Assembly (NCBI RefSeq): GCF_017883985.1
Contig: NZ_PRDG01000004.1
Coordinates: 187,253-251,252 of the forward strand
Source: Streptococcus oricebi
Lineage (GTDB): Bacteria; Bacillota; Bacilli; Lactobacillales; Streptococcaceae
Direction: 5' to 3'
DNA: 64,000 nucleotides
In this document: one piece after another, positions 55,100 through 64,000 of the stretch
Layout: each line of letters opens with the position of its first letter
Position numbering within the stretch: the first letter of the stretch is position 1
The notes under the pieces: model-generated
What the model saw: the letters and a program-made list of their open reading frames with translations, nothing else
Database searches by the model: none
What the model was told of the DNA's origin: nothing
Program-made: the position numbers and the translations under genes

Positions 55100-56212
55100 T
55101 CAGACCTTGGGCTCTTGCTGGGTGATACAGTGGATATTTCCTCCACCGTAGGCAATTTCTGTCGTTTCAACCCCGACAACCCTACGCTCTGGAAACATAG
55201 CTTTTACCTGTTCCAGGGCCATCTTGTCATTGACATCACCATATTGGGGAAGAATAATCCCGCCATTGACAATCAGGAAATTCAGGTAGGAAGCAATAGC
55301 TACCTCACCTTCCTGCCGCGGAATAGTCCCTTCTGCATAGTCAATACTGTCAGCAGCCTTTAGATAACAAGGCTTTTCTGTTAGACAAAGCTTGTGGACC
55401 TTAAGCCGGCGGCCCTTGGCATCCGACTGCTCACTTAAGAAGTGATAGGCAGCTTGGGCTTCACGATAGAAGGGATGATTTTCATCTTCTGTATAGATAC
55501 AGGCCACCTCACCCGGCCGAATAAAGCAGGCGACATCATCGATATGGCCATTGGTTTCATAAGGGTCAATTCCATCTTTGACCCAGATAACCTTGTCCGC
55601 ATTGAGATAGGCTTTGAGCTTATCTTCGATTTCTTGCTTGGAGAGTTGAGGATTCCGACTGGGATGTAGGAGGCACATCTCAGTCACGAGGACTGTTCCC
55701 TCTCCATCCACATGAATCGATCCTCCCTCTAGAACAAAGCCCTCAGTCTTATAGGAGTCTACTCCTTCAAGCTCACATACCTTCCGAGCGACCAGAGAAT
55801 CCTGATCCCAAGGAAAATACAGACCATCTACTAGACCACCCCAGGCATTAAAATCCCAGTCAACAGCCCGTAAATCGCCTCGGTCATTGACTAGAAAGGT
55901 TGGGCCACTATCACGAATCCAGGAGTCGTCATTGGTCATTTCAATAACCCGGATATTTTCATAATCATTGACCGCCGCAACTCGAGCCAAGGCATTCTCG
56001 TATTGATGGGGAGGCACACAGAGGGAGACCGGCTCAAATTCACTAATGGCTCTAGCAACATCCAGAAAGGCTTTTTGAGCTGGCTTGGCTCCCAGGCGCC
56101 AATTATCATTGCGCCATGGCCAGAGCATCCAGATTTGTTTTTGTTCTTCAAATTCGCCCGGCATCCTAAAACCATCTTGCTTGGGACTTGTATGTGTAAT
56201 CCGTTTTGCCAT
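55100..56212 (-). CDS. aguA: Agmatine deiminase
   Basis: Hydrolyses agmatine to N-carbamoylputrescine and ammonia; the ammonia raises pH and the later steps can yield ATP. The 370-aa protein has the guanidino-group-modifying fold motifs: DDSWIRDSGPTF (about 94-105), EGGSIHVDGEGT, ETNGHIDDV (His about 218) and the catalytic Cys in GGGNIHCITQQ (about 355-365). It is the third gene of aguB-aguD-aguA, 9 nt after aguD. In Streptococcus mutans the carbamate kinase gene aguC comes next; here it is absent. Confidence 0.96.
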   Translation of the reverse strand: MAKRITHTSPKQDGFRMPGEFEEQKQIWMLWPWRNDNWRLGAKPAQKAFLDVARAISEFEPVSLCVPPHQYENALARVAAVNDYENIRVIEMTNDDSWIRDSGPTFLVNDRGDLRAVDWDFNAWGGLVDGLYFPWDQDSLVARKVCELEGVDSYKTEGFVLEGGSIHVDGEGTVLVTEMCLLHPSRNPQLSKQEIEDKLKAYLNADKVIWVKDGIDPYETNGHIDDVACFIRPGEVACIYTEDENHPFYREAQAAYHFLSEQSDAKGRRLKVHKLCLTEKPCYLKAADSIDYAEGTIPRQEGEVAIASYLNFLIVNGGIILPQYGDVNDKMALEQVKAMFPERRVVGVETTEIAYGGGNIHCITQQEPKV

Positions 56213-56221
56213 ATTTTTACC

Positions 56222-57583
56222 TCAATTCTTTTTTATTTTTTTGACCAGGAGTAAAACCTCACCTAAAAGGATAAAGACAACTGAACCGATTGTGACTGGT
56301 AGCTTCTCAGCCAGAGTCTGGGCATCCAGAGAAAGAGGCAGAGCTGTAAAAATCAGGGATATGAAAATTAAAATCATCGGAACAATAACCAAAACTTTCA
56401 ATAACCAGCCACTTGCTGCTACCTTAAAGGGCCGAGGAGTTGCACTATCAGTCTTTCTCAAGCGATAAAAAGCTGGAAAGACCGGGATATAGGACAGGAG
56501 GAACATGACCAGATTGAGGGAGAAAAAGGCCCAAAAGAGGTCTTGGTTAGGAAGGAGGGGAGCTAGAACAACAACGAAACTAGCCACAAAGCCATTGGCC
56601 AAGGCCGAACCAATGGGCATATCATTTTTGGCGCTACGTTTCGCAAAGAAACGAGGCATATCTCCTTGTTCAGCTGCATAGCAAGCTGTATTATTGACTC
56701 CCAAGGACCAGGATAGCATATTACCAAAGAGGGTTAAAAGAAAGAGGAAGGCCATAGCCATAATAAACCAACCACCACTTGAACCTGTCAAGAGCTTAAA
56801 GCTATCCATCATCCCGCTACTGGTCGAAATCTTATCCACCGGAATCGCCACACCAATCCCAAAGGCTGAAAAGATATAGATGGCCGCAATCACCAACCCC
56901 GCTACAATAATAGACTGGGGAATTTGCTTTTTAGGATTTTCCATATCATCTGCAAAGGTACAAATCACTTCAAAACCTAAGAGGTTAAAGATAATAACCG
57001 ATATATAAGATAAACTATTTAAGTCAAAGGAGGGCAAGAGGGACTTAAGGGTCATTTGGTTGGCCATGCCCTTACTAAAGGCCACATATAGCCCTAGACC
57101 TCCGACTAAAATAGCCAAGAGCATCTTGATAACTGCTGCTCCATTTAGAATCCAGATACTGTCACTAACCGGATAAAAACTAATCCAAATAATCAGCCAA
57201 ATAAAGGCAAGTTGCAGGAGCAAACTCAACCAAAAAGGAAAGGTCTTGCCCGTAATCATAGTTAAAAGACTGGGGGTCATAACCGCTAGGGAAGCGAGCC
57301 ATAAGGGAAAGTTAATCCAATAATACCAAGAGACCCTGGCCCCCCAGCGGTGCCCAAAGGCCTTGGTCACCCAGTCGTAAATCCCCCCGTCACCGATATA
57401 GGCTGTCCCCAACTCTGCCGATACCAAACCATAAGGTAAAAGAAAGGCCAAGAGTAAGAAGAGCCACCAAAAAAATTGGGAATTTCCAATAGCAGCTACA
57501 GGAGCTGCTGCTTCTGCCACAAAAACAACACAAATTACTGATAAAACAGCAGTAAATAAGCTAAATTTCTTCTTTTTTTCCAT
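56222..57583 (-). CDS. aguD: Agmatine:putrescine antiporter
   Basis: Membrane exchanger of the APC superfamily, 453 aa with 12 hydrophobic helices (EAAAPVAAIGNSQFFWWLF at the first). By position between aguB and aguA it imports agmatine and exports putrescine. I start at ATG 57581-57583, 8 nt after AAAGGA; an ATG three codons upstream abuts that site. The 215-nt gap from aguB shows no terminator that I recognise. Confidence 0.9.
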   Translation of the reverse strand: MEKKKKFSLFTAVLSVICVVFVAEAAAPVAAIGNSQFFWWLFLLLAFLLPYGLVSAELGTAYIGDGGIYDWVTKAFGHRWGARVSWYYWINFPLWLASLAVMTPSLLTMITGKTFPFWLSLLLQLAFIWLIIWISFYPVSDSIWILNGAAVIKMLLAILVGGLGLYVAFSKGMANQMTLKSLLPSFDLNSLSYISVIIFNLLGFEVICTFADDMENPKKQIPQSIIVAGLVIAAIYIFSAFGIGVAIPVDKISTSSGMMDSFKLLTGSSGGWFIMAMAFLFLLTLFGNMLSWSLGVNNTACYAAEQGDMPRFFAKRSAKNDMPIGSALANGFVASFVVVLAPLLPNQDLFWAFFSLNLVMFLLSYIPVFPAFYRLRKTDSATPRPFKVAASGWLLKVLVIVPMILIFISLIFTALPLSLDAQTLAEKLPVTIGSVVFILLGEVLLLVKKIKKN

Positions 57584-57798
57584 CTTTCTCATCCTTTCAG
57601 AAATCTGGAAGCTGGGACTTTCGGCTCTAGAAGACGAGGAAGCAAAGCTAGGACCCCTCCAAGTTCAATAAAATTAGTTTAAAAAACTTGACAAGTAAAG
57701 CACTTGAGGCTGCCTTTCAGCAAACTATTTCCCCTCTCCTTGCAAAAGCCGACGACTTTGCCAGTCCAAGCATTTATCAAACAAGTCAATCCGGCCTT

Positions 57799-58815
57799 TT
57801 AAGCTTTTTGTAAAAACTCCTCCAACTGGGCCTTGGCTTCAGCCTGTTTCAGAAGGTCATAAGGGTGTCTTTCTTCATAATCTTGTAAGAGATACACCAA
57901 GAGCCCCCTAATAGAAGTTAGACGATTTTCAGCCTGGTCAAAGCAGATGGAGTTAGGACCGTCCATGACTTGGTCTGTCACCTCTTCACCACGAGTGGCC
58001 GGCAGACAGTGCATAAATTGACAGCGGCTACCTGCCTTTGCCATCATGGCCTCATCCACCTGATATTTAGGATAAAAGACCTTCATTCTTTCTTCTTCTG
58101 ATAATTCTGCCTCATAAAGACCATACCAAACATCTGTATAAAGGAAGTCTGCCCCGATAATGGCTTCTTCATCATCTGTCACCAGATAAGAACCTCCGGA
58201 CACCGCACAATTTTCTGCTAATTTTTGCTTGTGCCTATCATTTAGTTGGAAACCTTGAGGACCAAAGTGGACAAATTCCATACCCATTTTAGTCGTAATC
58301 AAACCGAGTGAGTAGCAGACTTGGGTCGCATCGCCCACAAAGACGACCTTGCAATCCTCCAGCTTCTTTCCTTCTGGCAAATGCTCTATCATGCTACAAA
58401 GGTCTCCCAATTCTTGGGTCGGATGATTATAGTCAGACATGCCGTTAATGACGGGGATAGAAGCATAGCGGGCCAAGTCCTCCACACTCTTATGACGTTC
58501 GACCCGAGCCATTAAAATATCATTGAGCCTAGACAGCACAGTGGCGGTATCTTCAATCGTTTCATGGCCCCCCAGCTGGATCTGACCAGGAGCCAGATAC
58601 TGGGCATGACCTCCCAACTGGGTCATGGCTGTCTCAAAGGACACCCGAGTCCGAGTGGAAGATTGCTGAAAAATCATTCCCAGGGTCTTATCCTTTAGGA
58701 GGGGAGGATAGTAACCATTTTTGATGCAGGCCTTAATTTTTAAGGATAGGTCAACTAGGTGCAGGATTTCTGCCTTACTGAAGTTCTCAGTTGTGATGTA
58801 GTCTAATTTGCTCAT
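57799..58815 (-). CDS. aguB: Putrescine carbamoyltransferase
   Basis: Splits N-carbamoylputrescine with phosphate into putrescine and carbamoyl phosphate. The 338-aa protein has the carbamoyl-phosphate loop [10 protein letters not shown] (about 52-61), HPTQELGDL (about 131-139) and [11 protein letters not shown] (about 269-279). [13 protein letters not shown] replaces the SMG loop of ornithine carbamoyltransferases, and the extra C-terminal helix is present; both are marks of putrescine enzymes (PtcA/AguB). First gene of the agmatine operon, divergent from aguR. Confidence 0.95.
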   Translation of the reverse strand: MSKLDYITTENFSKAEILHLVDLSLKIKACIKNGYYPPLLKDKTLGMIFQQSSTRTRVSFETAMTQLGGHAQYLAPGQIQLGGHETIEDTATVLSRLNDILMARVERHKSVEDLARYASIPVINGMSDYNHPTQELGDLCSMIEHLPEGKKLEDCKVVFVGDATQVCYSLGLITTKMGMEFVHFGPQGFQLNDRHKQKLAENCAVSGGSYLVTDDEEAIIGADFLYTDVWYGLYEAELSEEERMKVFYPKYQVDEAMMAKAGSRCQFMHCLPATRGEEVTDQVMDGPNSICFDQAENRLTSIRGLLVYLLQDYEERHPYDLLKQAEAKAQLEEFLQKA

Positions 58816-58921
58816 TGTGAGTCCTCCTCTTAAATTGATGATGCTCCGTGAAAGTTAGGCGGTCCAAATAATGAAAGGACCTGTCTCCAACCTCCTAAGA
58901 GTAAAAATTTATACTTAATTG

Positions 58922-58959
58922 TAAAAAAACTAGCCCCTAGTTGACTATCAACTTTAGGG
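58922..58959 (-). promoter_or_regulatory. Hairpin with U run in aguB leader
   Basis: Arms 58935-58944 and 58948-58959 (one bulge) followed, after five nt, by seven U on the minus strand. It lies about 110 nt before aguB. It may be an attenuator, or the palindrome AGTTGA-N3-TCAACT may be an operator; a second palindrome GTTTAG-N4-CTAAAC lies at about 58981-58996. The 322-nt gap 58816-59137 holds these and the aguR promoter. Confidence 0.4.
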
Positions 58960-59083
58960 TCCAAACAAAAAAGAAGCGAGTTTAGTCAACTAAACCCTTA
59001 CTCAGAGTGTTTTTTAATCAAAAATAAACCCAAGGTTTATATCTTTGTCACAAGGCTATCATAAAAAAAGTTTAGTTAGATGA

Positions 59084-59089
59084 TATAAT
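59084..59089 (+). promoter_or_regulatory. -10 box of aguR
   Basis: Exact TATAAT about 49 nt before the aguR start; no good -35 is visible, so an activator or weak basal expression is likely. Confidence 0.5.
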
Positions 59090-59137
59090 GGACCTATATG
59101 GTTTATACTTTTTAAATAGCGGACGGGAGGAAGTCTT

Positions 59138-60076
59138 ATGTTTACAGAAGCGCTCTACCTTTATAATACTTCGTTAATCGTGCTCTACTCTGTCAGCCTG
59201 GCTCTAGCTCTAGCCACTAGCCTTAAAGAGGGAAAACGCCAGAAAAAGACCCTCTATCTGGTCCTAGCCCTCTATTTCGCCTTCTTTATCTTGGATAATT
59301 CCATCATTTCCATGACCGAGCTCATCAGTCATTTTGCGACTAATTATAACCAACTCTTTCAAGGTACCTCCTTCATCAAGACCTGTATCTTTCTGGTCAA
59401 TAATTTCTGCCAACTCTGGCTCCTGAACTTTATCAGCAAGCAAAAGATAGCTTCCTGGGAAAGGTTCAGTCTCTTTGCTATCTTTATTTTCATGCTCCTA
59501 CCTCTGCTTCCGACCTCCCCGCTCAAGGTCTATCTCTACTACCTACCCAACCAAATCCTACTCTTTTACATCGGCCTCAAAGCCCTCCTAAATAGCCAAA
59601 AGACTGCTCTTTCTCCGCTTCGAAGAGACTATCTAAAAATCATCGGAAAGCTAGCCCTTATCTTTAGCCTCCTCATTCTGGTTGAAGATTCCATTATCAT
59701 CTTTCATCTAGACCAATACAAGGCTTTCAACAGTAAAATTATCAATCGAAACCTATCAGAAGACCTCTTTTCCATCAGTGTCTGTATCCTGAGCCTCAAC
59801 TATTTCTTCCGCCATTCTCCCCTCCTGGTCACTAAGAAAAAGGAGGGGCAACCTCCATCAAAAGCCTTTTTCAAAGACTACCAACTCACCGCCAGAGAAG
59901 AAGAAGTCTGCCAGCTCCTCCTTGAGCAAAAGCGCAATCAGGAAATCGCCCAGGACCTCTATCTATCTGTCGGGACAGTCAAGACCCATGTCCATAATAT
60001 CTACATCAAGATGAATATCCGTAAAAGAGATCAACTCTTCTCCCTCTACCAAGACTTTATGGACCAAGAGGCCTAA
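59138..60076 (+). CDS. aguR: LuxR-type membrane regulator of the agmatine operon
   Basis: 312-aa protein: about seven hydrophobic helices (about 5-245) followed by a LuxR helix-turn-helix (about 250-308; LTAREEEVCQLLLEQKRNQE then SVGTVKTHVHNIYIK). This is the build of AguR of Streptococcus mutans, a membrane-bound one-component activator of the agu operon that senses agmatine. Divergent from aguB, which supports the same role here. The ATG follows GGGAGGAAG. Confidence 0.9.
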   Translation: MFTEALYLYNTSLIVLYSVSLALALATSLKEGKRQKKTLYLVLALYFAFFILDNSIISMTELISHFATNYNQLFQGTSFIKTCIFLVNNFCQLWLLNFISKQKIASWERFSLFAIFIFMLLPLLPTSPLKVYLYYLPNQILLFYIGLKALLNSQKTALSPLRRDYLKIIGKLALIFSLLILVEDSIIIFHLDQYKAFNSKIINRNLSEDLFSISVCILSLNYFFRHSPLLVTKKKEGQPPSKAFFKDYQLTAREEEVCQLLLEQKRNQEIAQDLYLSVGTVKTHVHNIYIKMNIRKRDQLFSLYQDFMDQEA

Positions 60077-60165
60077 GGACTGATTGCCTCTTTTATCCCA
60101 GAAAATCCCCCAAGAAATAAGCGCGACTCTTCGCTTGTTTCTTTTTTTGTGTTAAAATAGAAGGC

Positions 60166-61038
60166 ATGGACAAGATTATTAAAACAATAGCTGAAAACGG
60201 GGCTTTTCGGGCCTACGTCTTAGATAGTAGCCAAACCGTTCGAGTCGCCCAAGAAAAACATCAGACCCAGGCCAGCTCCACCGTTGCCCTGGGCCGAACC
60301 CTAATCGCCAGCCAAATCTTAGCGGCCAATGAAAAAGGGCCAACCAAGCTAACCCTCAAGGTCTTGGGTCAAAGTTCTATCGGAGCCATCATCACTGTGG
60401 CCGATAGCCAAGGTCGCGTCAAGGGCTATGTGCAAAACCCCGGTGTTGACATTAAAAAAACAGCCACCGGTGAAGTTCTGGTCGGCCCCTTTGTCGGCCA
60501 AGGTGAATTTCTAGTGATTACTGACTATGGGACAGGCACTCCCTATCACTCTATGACTCCCCTGATTTCTGGTGAAATCGGAGAGGACCTGGCCTTTTAT
60601 CTAACCGAAAGCCAGCAGACCCCTTCGGCTGTCGGCCTCAATGTCTTACTAGACCAGGAAGATAAGGTCCAGGTGGCTGGCGGTTTTCTCCTGCAAGTGC
60701 TACCGGGAGCCAAGGAAGAGGATATTGCCCGCTTTGAAAAGCGGATTGAATCCATGCCTTCAATTTCCAGCCTCCTAGCCTCCGAAGACCATATCGAGGC
60801 CCTGCTAGCAGCTATCTATGGAGATGAGCCCTATAAACGCTTGGCCGAAGAGGAGCTCCGCTTTGAGTGCGACTGTAGCAAGGAGCGTTTTATGAATGCC
60901 CTAGCTAGTCTACCGCAAGCAGACCTAGAAGAAATGAAAGAGCAGGATAAGGGCGCTGAAATCATTTGCCAATTCTGCCAAACAACCTATAACTTTGATG
61001 AAAATGACCTGGAGGAACTCATTCGTGACAAATCTTAA
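60166..61038 (+). CDS. hslO: Redox-regulated chaperone Hsp33
   Basis: Holdase switched on by oxidation and unfolding. The 290-aa protein has the N-terminal substrate-binding domain and the C-terminal zinc site made of CDC (about 235-237) and CQFC (about 268-271). Overlaps dusB by 14 nt; the hslO-dusB pair is common in streptococci. Confidence 0.96.
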   Translation: MDKIIKTIAENGAFRAYVLDSSQTVRVAQEKHQTQASSTVALGRTLIASQILAANEKGPTKLTLKVLGQSSIGAIITVADSQGRVKGYVQNPGVDIKKTATGEVLVGPFVGQGEFLVITDYGTGTPYHSMTPLISGEIGEDLAFYLTESQQTPSAVGLNVLLDQEDKVQVAGGFLLQVLPGAKEEDIARFEKRIESMPSISSLLASEDHIEALLAAIYGDEPYKRLAEEELRFECDCSKERFMNALASLPQADLEEMKEQDKGAEIICQFCQTTYNFDENDLEELIRDKS

Positions 61039-62011
61039 TCGCCCCTTTATGATTGGCAATGTTGAAATTCCCAATCGCACCGTCCTAGCCCCCATGGCTG
61101 GCGTGACCAATTCAGCCTTTCGGACCATTGCCAAGGAGCTGGGTGCCGGCCTAGTTGTGATGGAAATGGTCTCTGACAAGGGGATTCAATACAATAATGA
61201 AAAAACCCTCCACATGCTCCACATCGACGAGGGGGAAAATCCTGTCTCCATTCAGCTTTTCGGGAGCGATGCAGACAGCCTAGCTCGGGCAGCCGAATTT
61301 ATCCAAGAAAACACGCGCACCGATATTGTAGACATCAATATGGGCTGCCCAGTCAATAAAATCGTTAAAAATGAAGCTGGGGCCAAGTGGCTCAAGGACC
61401 CTGATAAAATCTACCATATCATCAATAAGGTCCAATCCGTCTTAGATATTCCTTTAACGGTCAAGATGCGGACAGGTTGGGCCGATAGTTCCCTAGCGGT
61501 AGAAAATGCCCTGGCTGCTGAAAGCGCTGGTGTTGCTGCCCTAGCCATGCACGGCCGAACTCGGGAACAAATGTATACAGGTCAAGCTGACTTGGAGACT
61601 CTCCATCGGGTCTCCCAAGCCCTAACCAAGATTCCCTTTATCGCTAACGGGGATATTCGGACCGTTCAAGATGCCAAACAAAGAATCGAAGAAATCGGAG
61701 CAGATGCGGTTATGGTGGGCCGCGCAGCTATGGGCAACCCTTATATCTTCAATCAAATCAATCACTATCTGGAAACAGGGGAAGTCCTACCAGACTTAAG
61801 CTTTGAGGACAAGATGCAAATCGCCTATGACCATCTGAGCCGCCTCGTTAAGCTCAAGGGAGAATACATCGCTATCCGCGAGTTTCGAGGCCTAGCTCCC
61901 CACTATTTAAGAGGTACATCGGGAGCTGCCAAACTGCGGGGCAAAATCTCCCAAGCCCAGTCCCTGGCCGAAATCGAAGAACTCTTGCAAATAGAAAAAA
62001 TAAAAAGCTGA
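61025..62011 (+). CDS. dusB: tRNA-dihydrouridine synthase (DusB type)
   Basis: FMN enzyme that reduces uridine to dihydrouridine in tRNA. The 328-aa protein has [13 protein letters not shown] (about 21-33), the catalytic Cys in [10 protein letters not shown] (about 98-107) and [11 protein letters not shown] (about 169-179). I start at GTG 61025-61027, 9 nt after GGAGG, inside the end of hslO; a longer frame adds ten residues with no ribosome site. Confidence 0.94.
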   Translation: MTNLNRPFMIGNVEIPNRTVLAPMAGVTNSAFRTIAKELGAGLVVMEMVSDKGIQYNNEKTLHMLHIDEGENPVSIQLFGSDADSLARAAEFIQENTRTDIVDINMGCPVNKIVKNEAGAKWLKDPDKIYHIINKVQSVLDIPLTVKMRTGWADSSLAVENALAAESAGVAALAMHGRTREQMYTGQADLETLHRVSQALTKIPFIANGDIRTVQDAKQRIEEIGADAVMVGRAAMGNPYIFNQINHYLETGEVLPDLSFEDKMQIAYDHLSRLVKLKGEYIAIREFRGLAPHYLRGTSGAAKLRGKISQAQSLAEIEELLQIEKIKS

Positions 62012-62028
62012 CATCAATCAGCTTTTTT
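62002..62028. terminator. Bidirectional terminator overlapping two stop codons
   Basis: Perfect 10-bp stem (62002-62011 with 62018-62027) with U runs on both strands. It contains the dusB stop (62009-62011) and the stop of the convergent gene (62014-62016). Confidence 0.9.
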
Positions 62029-62961
62029 GCTTTCATCTTCAAAAAATTTTTCGAGACCAGTCTCCTTTTCTCCCATGCCTAACTGGAAGAGGCGACCCAA
62101 ATTTTTATCATCAATCTTGACTTGCCCTTCCTCGATTGTCACTTGAAAATAGAGATTGCGCAGTGAACCATAGCCCATACCATAAAGATCGACAGAACCA
62201 TCTTCTTTATACCCCACTGCTGCTAGCCAGTAAAGAAATTTCGCAGCTATCCGCGGACTAACATCCTTTGTCTTGGAAGAGCTATTAGTAAACTCTGCTA
62301 ATGGTTCAAAAAAAGAAGAAAAATTTGACTCATAACTTGCATGTACGAAATATTGATATTCATCAACTGTGCGAACACCAAGCTTAAAAGTAATCTTATT
62401 TCCCTCCACCTTGTAGCCTTTCAAATTATAAGCATGAGCTCGCTGAAGTGCATTTGTATTGATTTTTAAGGCCATGGGAGCATAGCTTTTAAGCGGATAA
62501 GACTTGCCCTGAAAGGTCAAAACATAGTCCTCTTGAATCTTGGCATGAGGGTAAGAGGTCGCCATATAGTGCCAGAGCCCCTGGTAGAGGGATCGCTCAT
62601 TTTTCCGACCATTGGCCTTGATGACCGTCGTCATCTTGCTGGGGTCAATATAGGTGGCGTCCGCCAATTCTAAGGCAGCCAAAACCTGCTTGTTGGTGAT
62701 GCTTTTCTTTTTCTCTTGCAGGGCTTGATAGGCTTCCTTGGCAGCCGTATCCTCTGTCGTAAAGCTGGAACCAGAATTGGTCTCCGTCCATTTCTGCTCA
62801 TAATTCTGCTCAGGACTGGTCCTTGGAACTTGCCACTTAAAGTCAGGAAGGACAGCTAAATTTTTCTCTGCCTGAAACTTCCAGATAAACCAACTAAAAG
62901 AAGCTAGAGCAAGAGCTAGGACAGTGATTAAAAGAGCCGTTTGTAGTTTATTTATTTTCAT
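62014..62961 (-). CDS. Membrane-anchored extracellular protein of unknown function
   Basis: 315-aa protein with one N-terminal membrane helix (about 9-29) and a soluble outer part. I do not recognise it. Residues about 90-160 contain VLAALELADATYIDPSKMTT and the rest is mixed alpha/beta with a DEYQYFVHASYESNFSSFFE stretch. No catalytic motif is evident. It overlaps the Nudix gene by an ATGA junction, so it belongs to the pnuC-nrtR operon; a link to NAD precursor uptake is possible only by that context. Confidence 0.75.
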   Translation of the reverse strand: MKINKLQTALLITVLALALASFSWFIWKFQAEKNLAVLPDFKWQVPRTSPEQNYEQKWTETNSGSSFTTEDTAAKEAYQALQEKKKSITNKQVLAALELADATYIDPSKMTTVIKANGRKNERSLYQGLWHYMATSYPHAKIQEDYVLTFQGKSYPLKSYAPMALKINTNALQRAHAYNLKGYKVEGNKITFKLGVRTVDEYQYFVHASYESNFSSFFEPLAEFTNSSSKTKDVSPRIAAKFLYWLAAVGYKEDGSVDLYGMGYGSLRNLYFQVTIEEGQVKIDDKNLGRLFQLGMGEKETGLEKFFEDESKKAD

Positions 62962-63740
62962 ATATCTCTCTTCAAGCGATAGACCTTCTTGGGTTTTTTC
63001 TTGGGAACCCGCTTGACGCCTGCCTCCTCAACAAAGTCCTTATACTTGACGAGGAAGTTATTGCTGACGATGGGGCGGCGAGAGCTGATGGTATTGACCA
63101 AATCGGTCGCCTCATAAACAGTAAAAGGCTCCTCTAATAGATAAAGGAAGGTCGGATTCCAGTCTAGCCTGCCCTGGATACGTCTCATAGACTCCTGGAT
63201 AATCTGGTAGTGGTCAAAGGCAAAATCCTCTGCCGTCAATTCCCGTCCCTCTAAGCTACAGCTCGCTTTTTTAAAGTCTACATCTAAGAATAGGACTTCC
63301 TTGGCATCATCACCAGCCTCTACTTCCTCTATGGCCTCCTTGGGCAGATAGACCAGATGGGCAATCGTGATGACCCAGCCCCGCGGGTCCCGCTGGGGAC
63401 TGGATACAGTCATCAACTGCTCAACCTTCTCTCTTGGAATGATTAGATTGACCTCCTCCTTGACCTCACGAATGCAGGCCTCATAGGCATCTTCTGTCTT
63501 TTCTAAAAATCCTCCAACCAGGGCAAAGCGATTTTGATAAGGATGGGCTCTTCGCTTGATAACTAGCAACTTCATCTGCCCTTCTACAAAGCAGTAGGCC
63601 ACCATGTCTGCTGTCACACTAGGCCTCTCATACTTGGGCAAATCCTGCTTTTGGTACCAGCTTAAAAATTCAGCCTCGCTGGCTCTGGTTTCATAGTATT
63701 CTTTTTCTGACATGCCTGAACTTAGGTCACGCTTAGTCAT
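62958..63740 (-). CDS. NrtR-like Nudix transcriptional regulator
   Basis: 260-aa protein with an N-terminal Nudix domain (about 40-190) and a C-terminal winged helix (about 190-250), the build of NrtR repressors of NAD metabolism genes, which sense ADP-ribose. The Nudix box reads GFLEKTEDAYEACIREVKEE then VNL, so the usual Gly after EE-x is Asn; NrtR proteins often lose hydrolase activity. It starts 2 nt past the pnuC stop with AAAGGA, and pnuC imports nicotinamide riboside, which supports the NrtR call. A longer upstream frame overlaps pnuC and is rejected. Confidence 0.85.
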   Translation of the reverse strand: MTKRDLSSGMSEKEYYETRASEAEFLSWYQKQDLPKYERPSVTADMVAYCFVEGQMKLLVIKRRAHPYQNRFALVGGFLEKTEDAYEACIREVKEEVNLIIPREKVEQLMTVSSPQRDPRGWVITIAHLVYLPKEAIEEVEAGDDAKEVLFLDVDFKKASCSLEGRELTAEDFAFDHYQIIQESMRRIQGRLDWNPTFLYLLEEPFTVYEATDLVNTISSRRPIVSNNFLVKYKDFVEEAGVKRVPKKKPKKVYRLKRDI

Positions 63741-63742
63741 GG

Positions 63743-64000
63743 TTAATCCTTTCTTTTTAAAGCCTTGGTCCATTGGTACCAACCGACCAGGCTATTGATT
63801 GTATAAACCCAGTACATGCCCTGGATATGGAGATTGCTGCCCCACCAGAGATAGATACTGAAGAGATTGGTCGCAATCCAGAAAAGCCACTGCTCCCGAT
63901 AAAGGCGGGTCATTAAGAGCTGACCGACACCATTGGTTGCATCTGTCACACTGTCCCTAAAAGGCCTGTGACTACCAATACTTTGATAGGCAAAGCCCAT
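63743..64000 (-). CDS. pnuC: Nicotinamide riboside transporter PnuC, C-terminal part
   Basis: The last 85 residues of PnuC; the gene continues beyond 64000, and the Met codon at the edge is internal. LFWIATNLFSIYLWWG and MYWVYTINSLVGWYQW are the conserved final helices with the substrate-binding Trp/Asn residues. It leads into nrtR and the unknown membrane-anchored gene as one operon. Confidence 0.88.
   Translation of the reverse strand: MGFAYQSIGSHRPFRDSVTDATNGVGQLLMTRLYREQWLFWIATNLFSIYLWWGSNLHIQGMYWVYTINSLVGWYQWTKALKRKD

Overview
The window reads as a Streptococcus chromosome; I cannot fix the species. The evidence is YSIRK/LPETG wall-anchored proteins of the CshA fibril type, housekeeping proteins close to those of pneumococcus and its relatives, and typical streptococcal gene orders (rnpA-yidC-jag, argG-argH, dut-radA-carbonic anhydrase, gpsA/galU with dapH near by).

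Layout. 1-9.4 kb: two tandem CshA-type fibrillar adhesin genes on the minus strand, the first cut by the window edge, each behind the same TTGACT-17-TATAAT promoter and a leader of about 140 nt. 9.6-20.8 kb: minus-strand core genes (an unrecognised 211-aa protein, jag, yidC, rnpA, an IS30 remnant, argH, argG, gltX, a TIGR00266 protein, beta-carbonic anhydrase, radA, dut). 21-25.7 kb: a two-component system with a PepSY protein, a class I glutamine amidotransferase-like hydrolase and a CPBP membrane protease. 25.8-29.7 kb: two copies of a 203-bp repeat and a heterodimeric ABC exporter. 29.8-37.3 kb: gpsA, an apparently inserted ABC transporter pair, galU, rhomboid, 5-FTHF cyclo-ligase and two lysine/DAP pathway genes.

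37.4-54.9 kb is the accessory region and the most interesting part. It holds two paralogous modules, each with small helical protein, WxG protein, ~219-aa chaperone-like protein, ~160-aa helical protein and large toxin. This order matches Staphylococcus aureus esxC-esxB-esaE-esxD-esaD of the type VII secretion system, and the toxin N-termini carry EsaD-like motifs. Each toxin gene is followed by immunity-type genes. Behind module A lie two promoterless orphan cassettes, each starting with a copy of the toxin linker and carrying a different deaminase toxin tip with its own immunity genes. One tip is frameshifted and has YwqK-like and endonuclease V genes next to it. Module B carries a KptA-type RNA 2'-phosphotransferase in its immunity block. 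No secretion core genes (EssC, EsaA, EssA, EssB) are in the window.

54.9-64 kb: an agmatine deiminase operon (aguB-aguD-aguA) with divergent aguR but no carbamate kinase gene aguC, then hslO-dusB, an unknown membrane-anchored protein, an NrtR-like Nudix regulator and the 3' end of pnuC.

No rRNA, tRNA or CRISPR array was seen.
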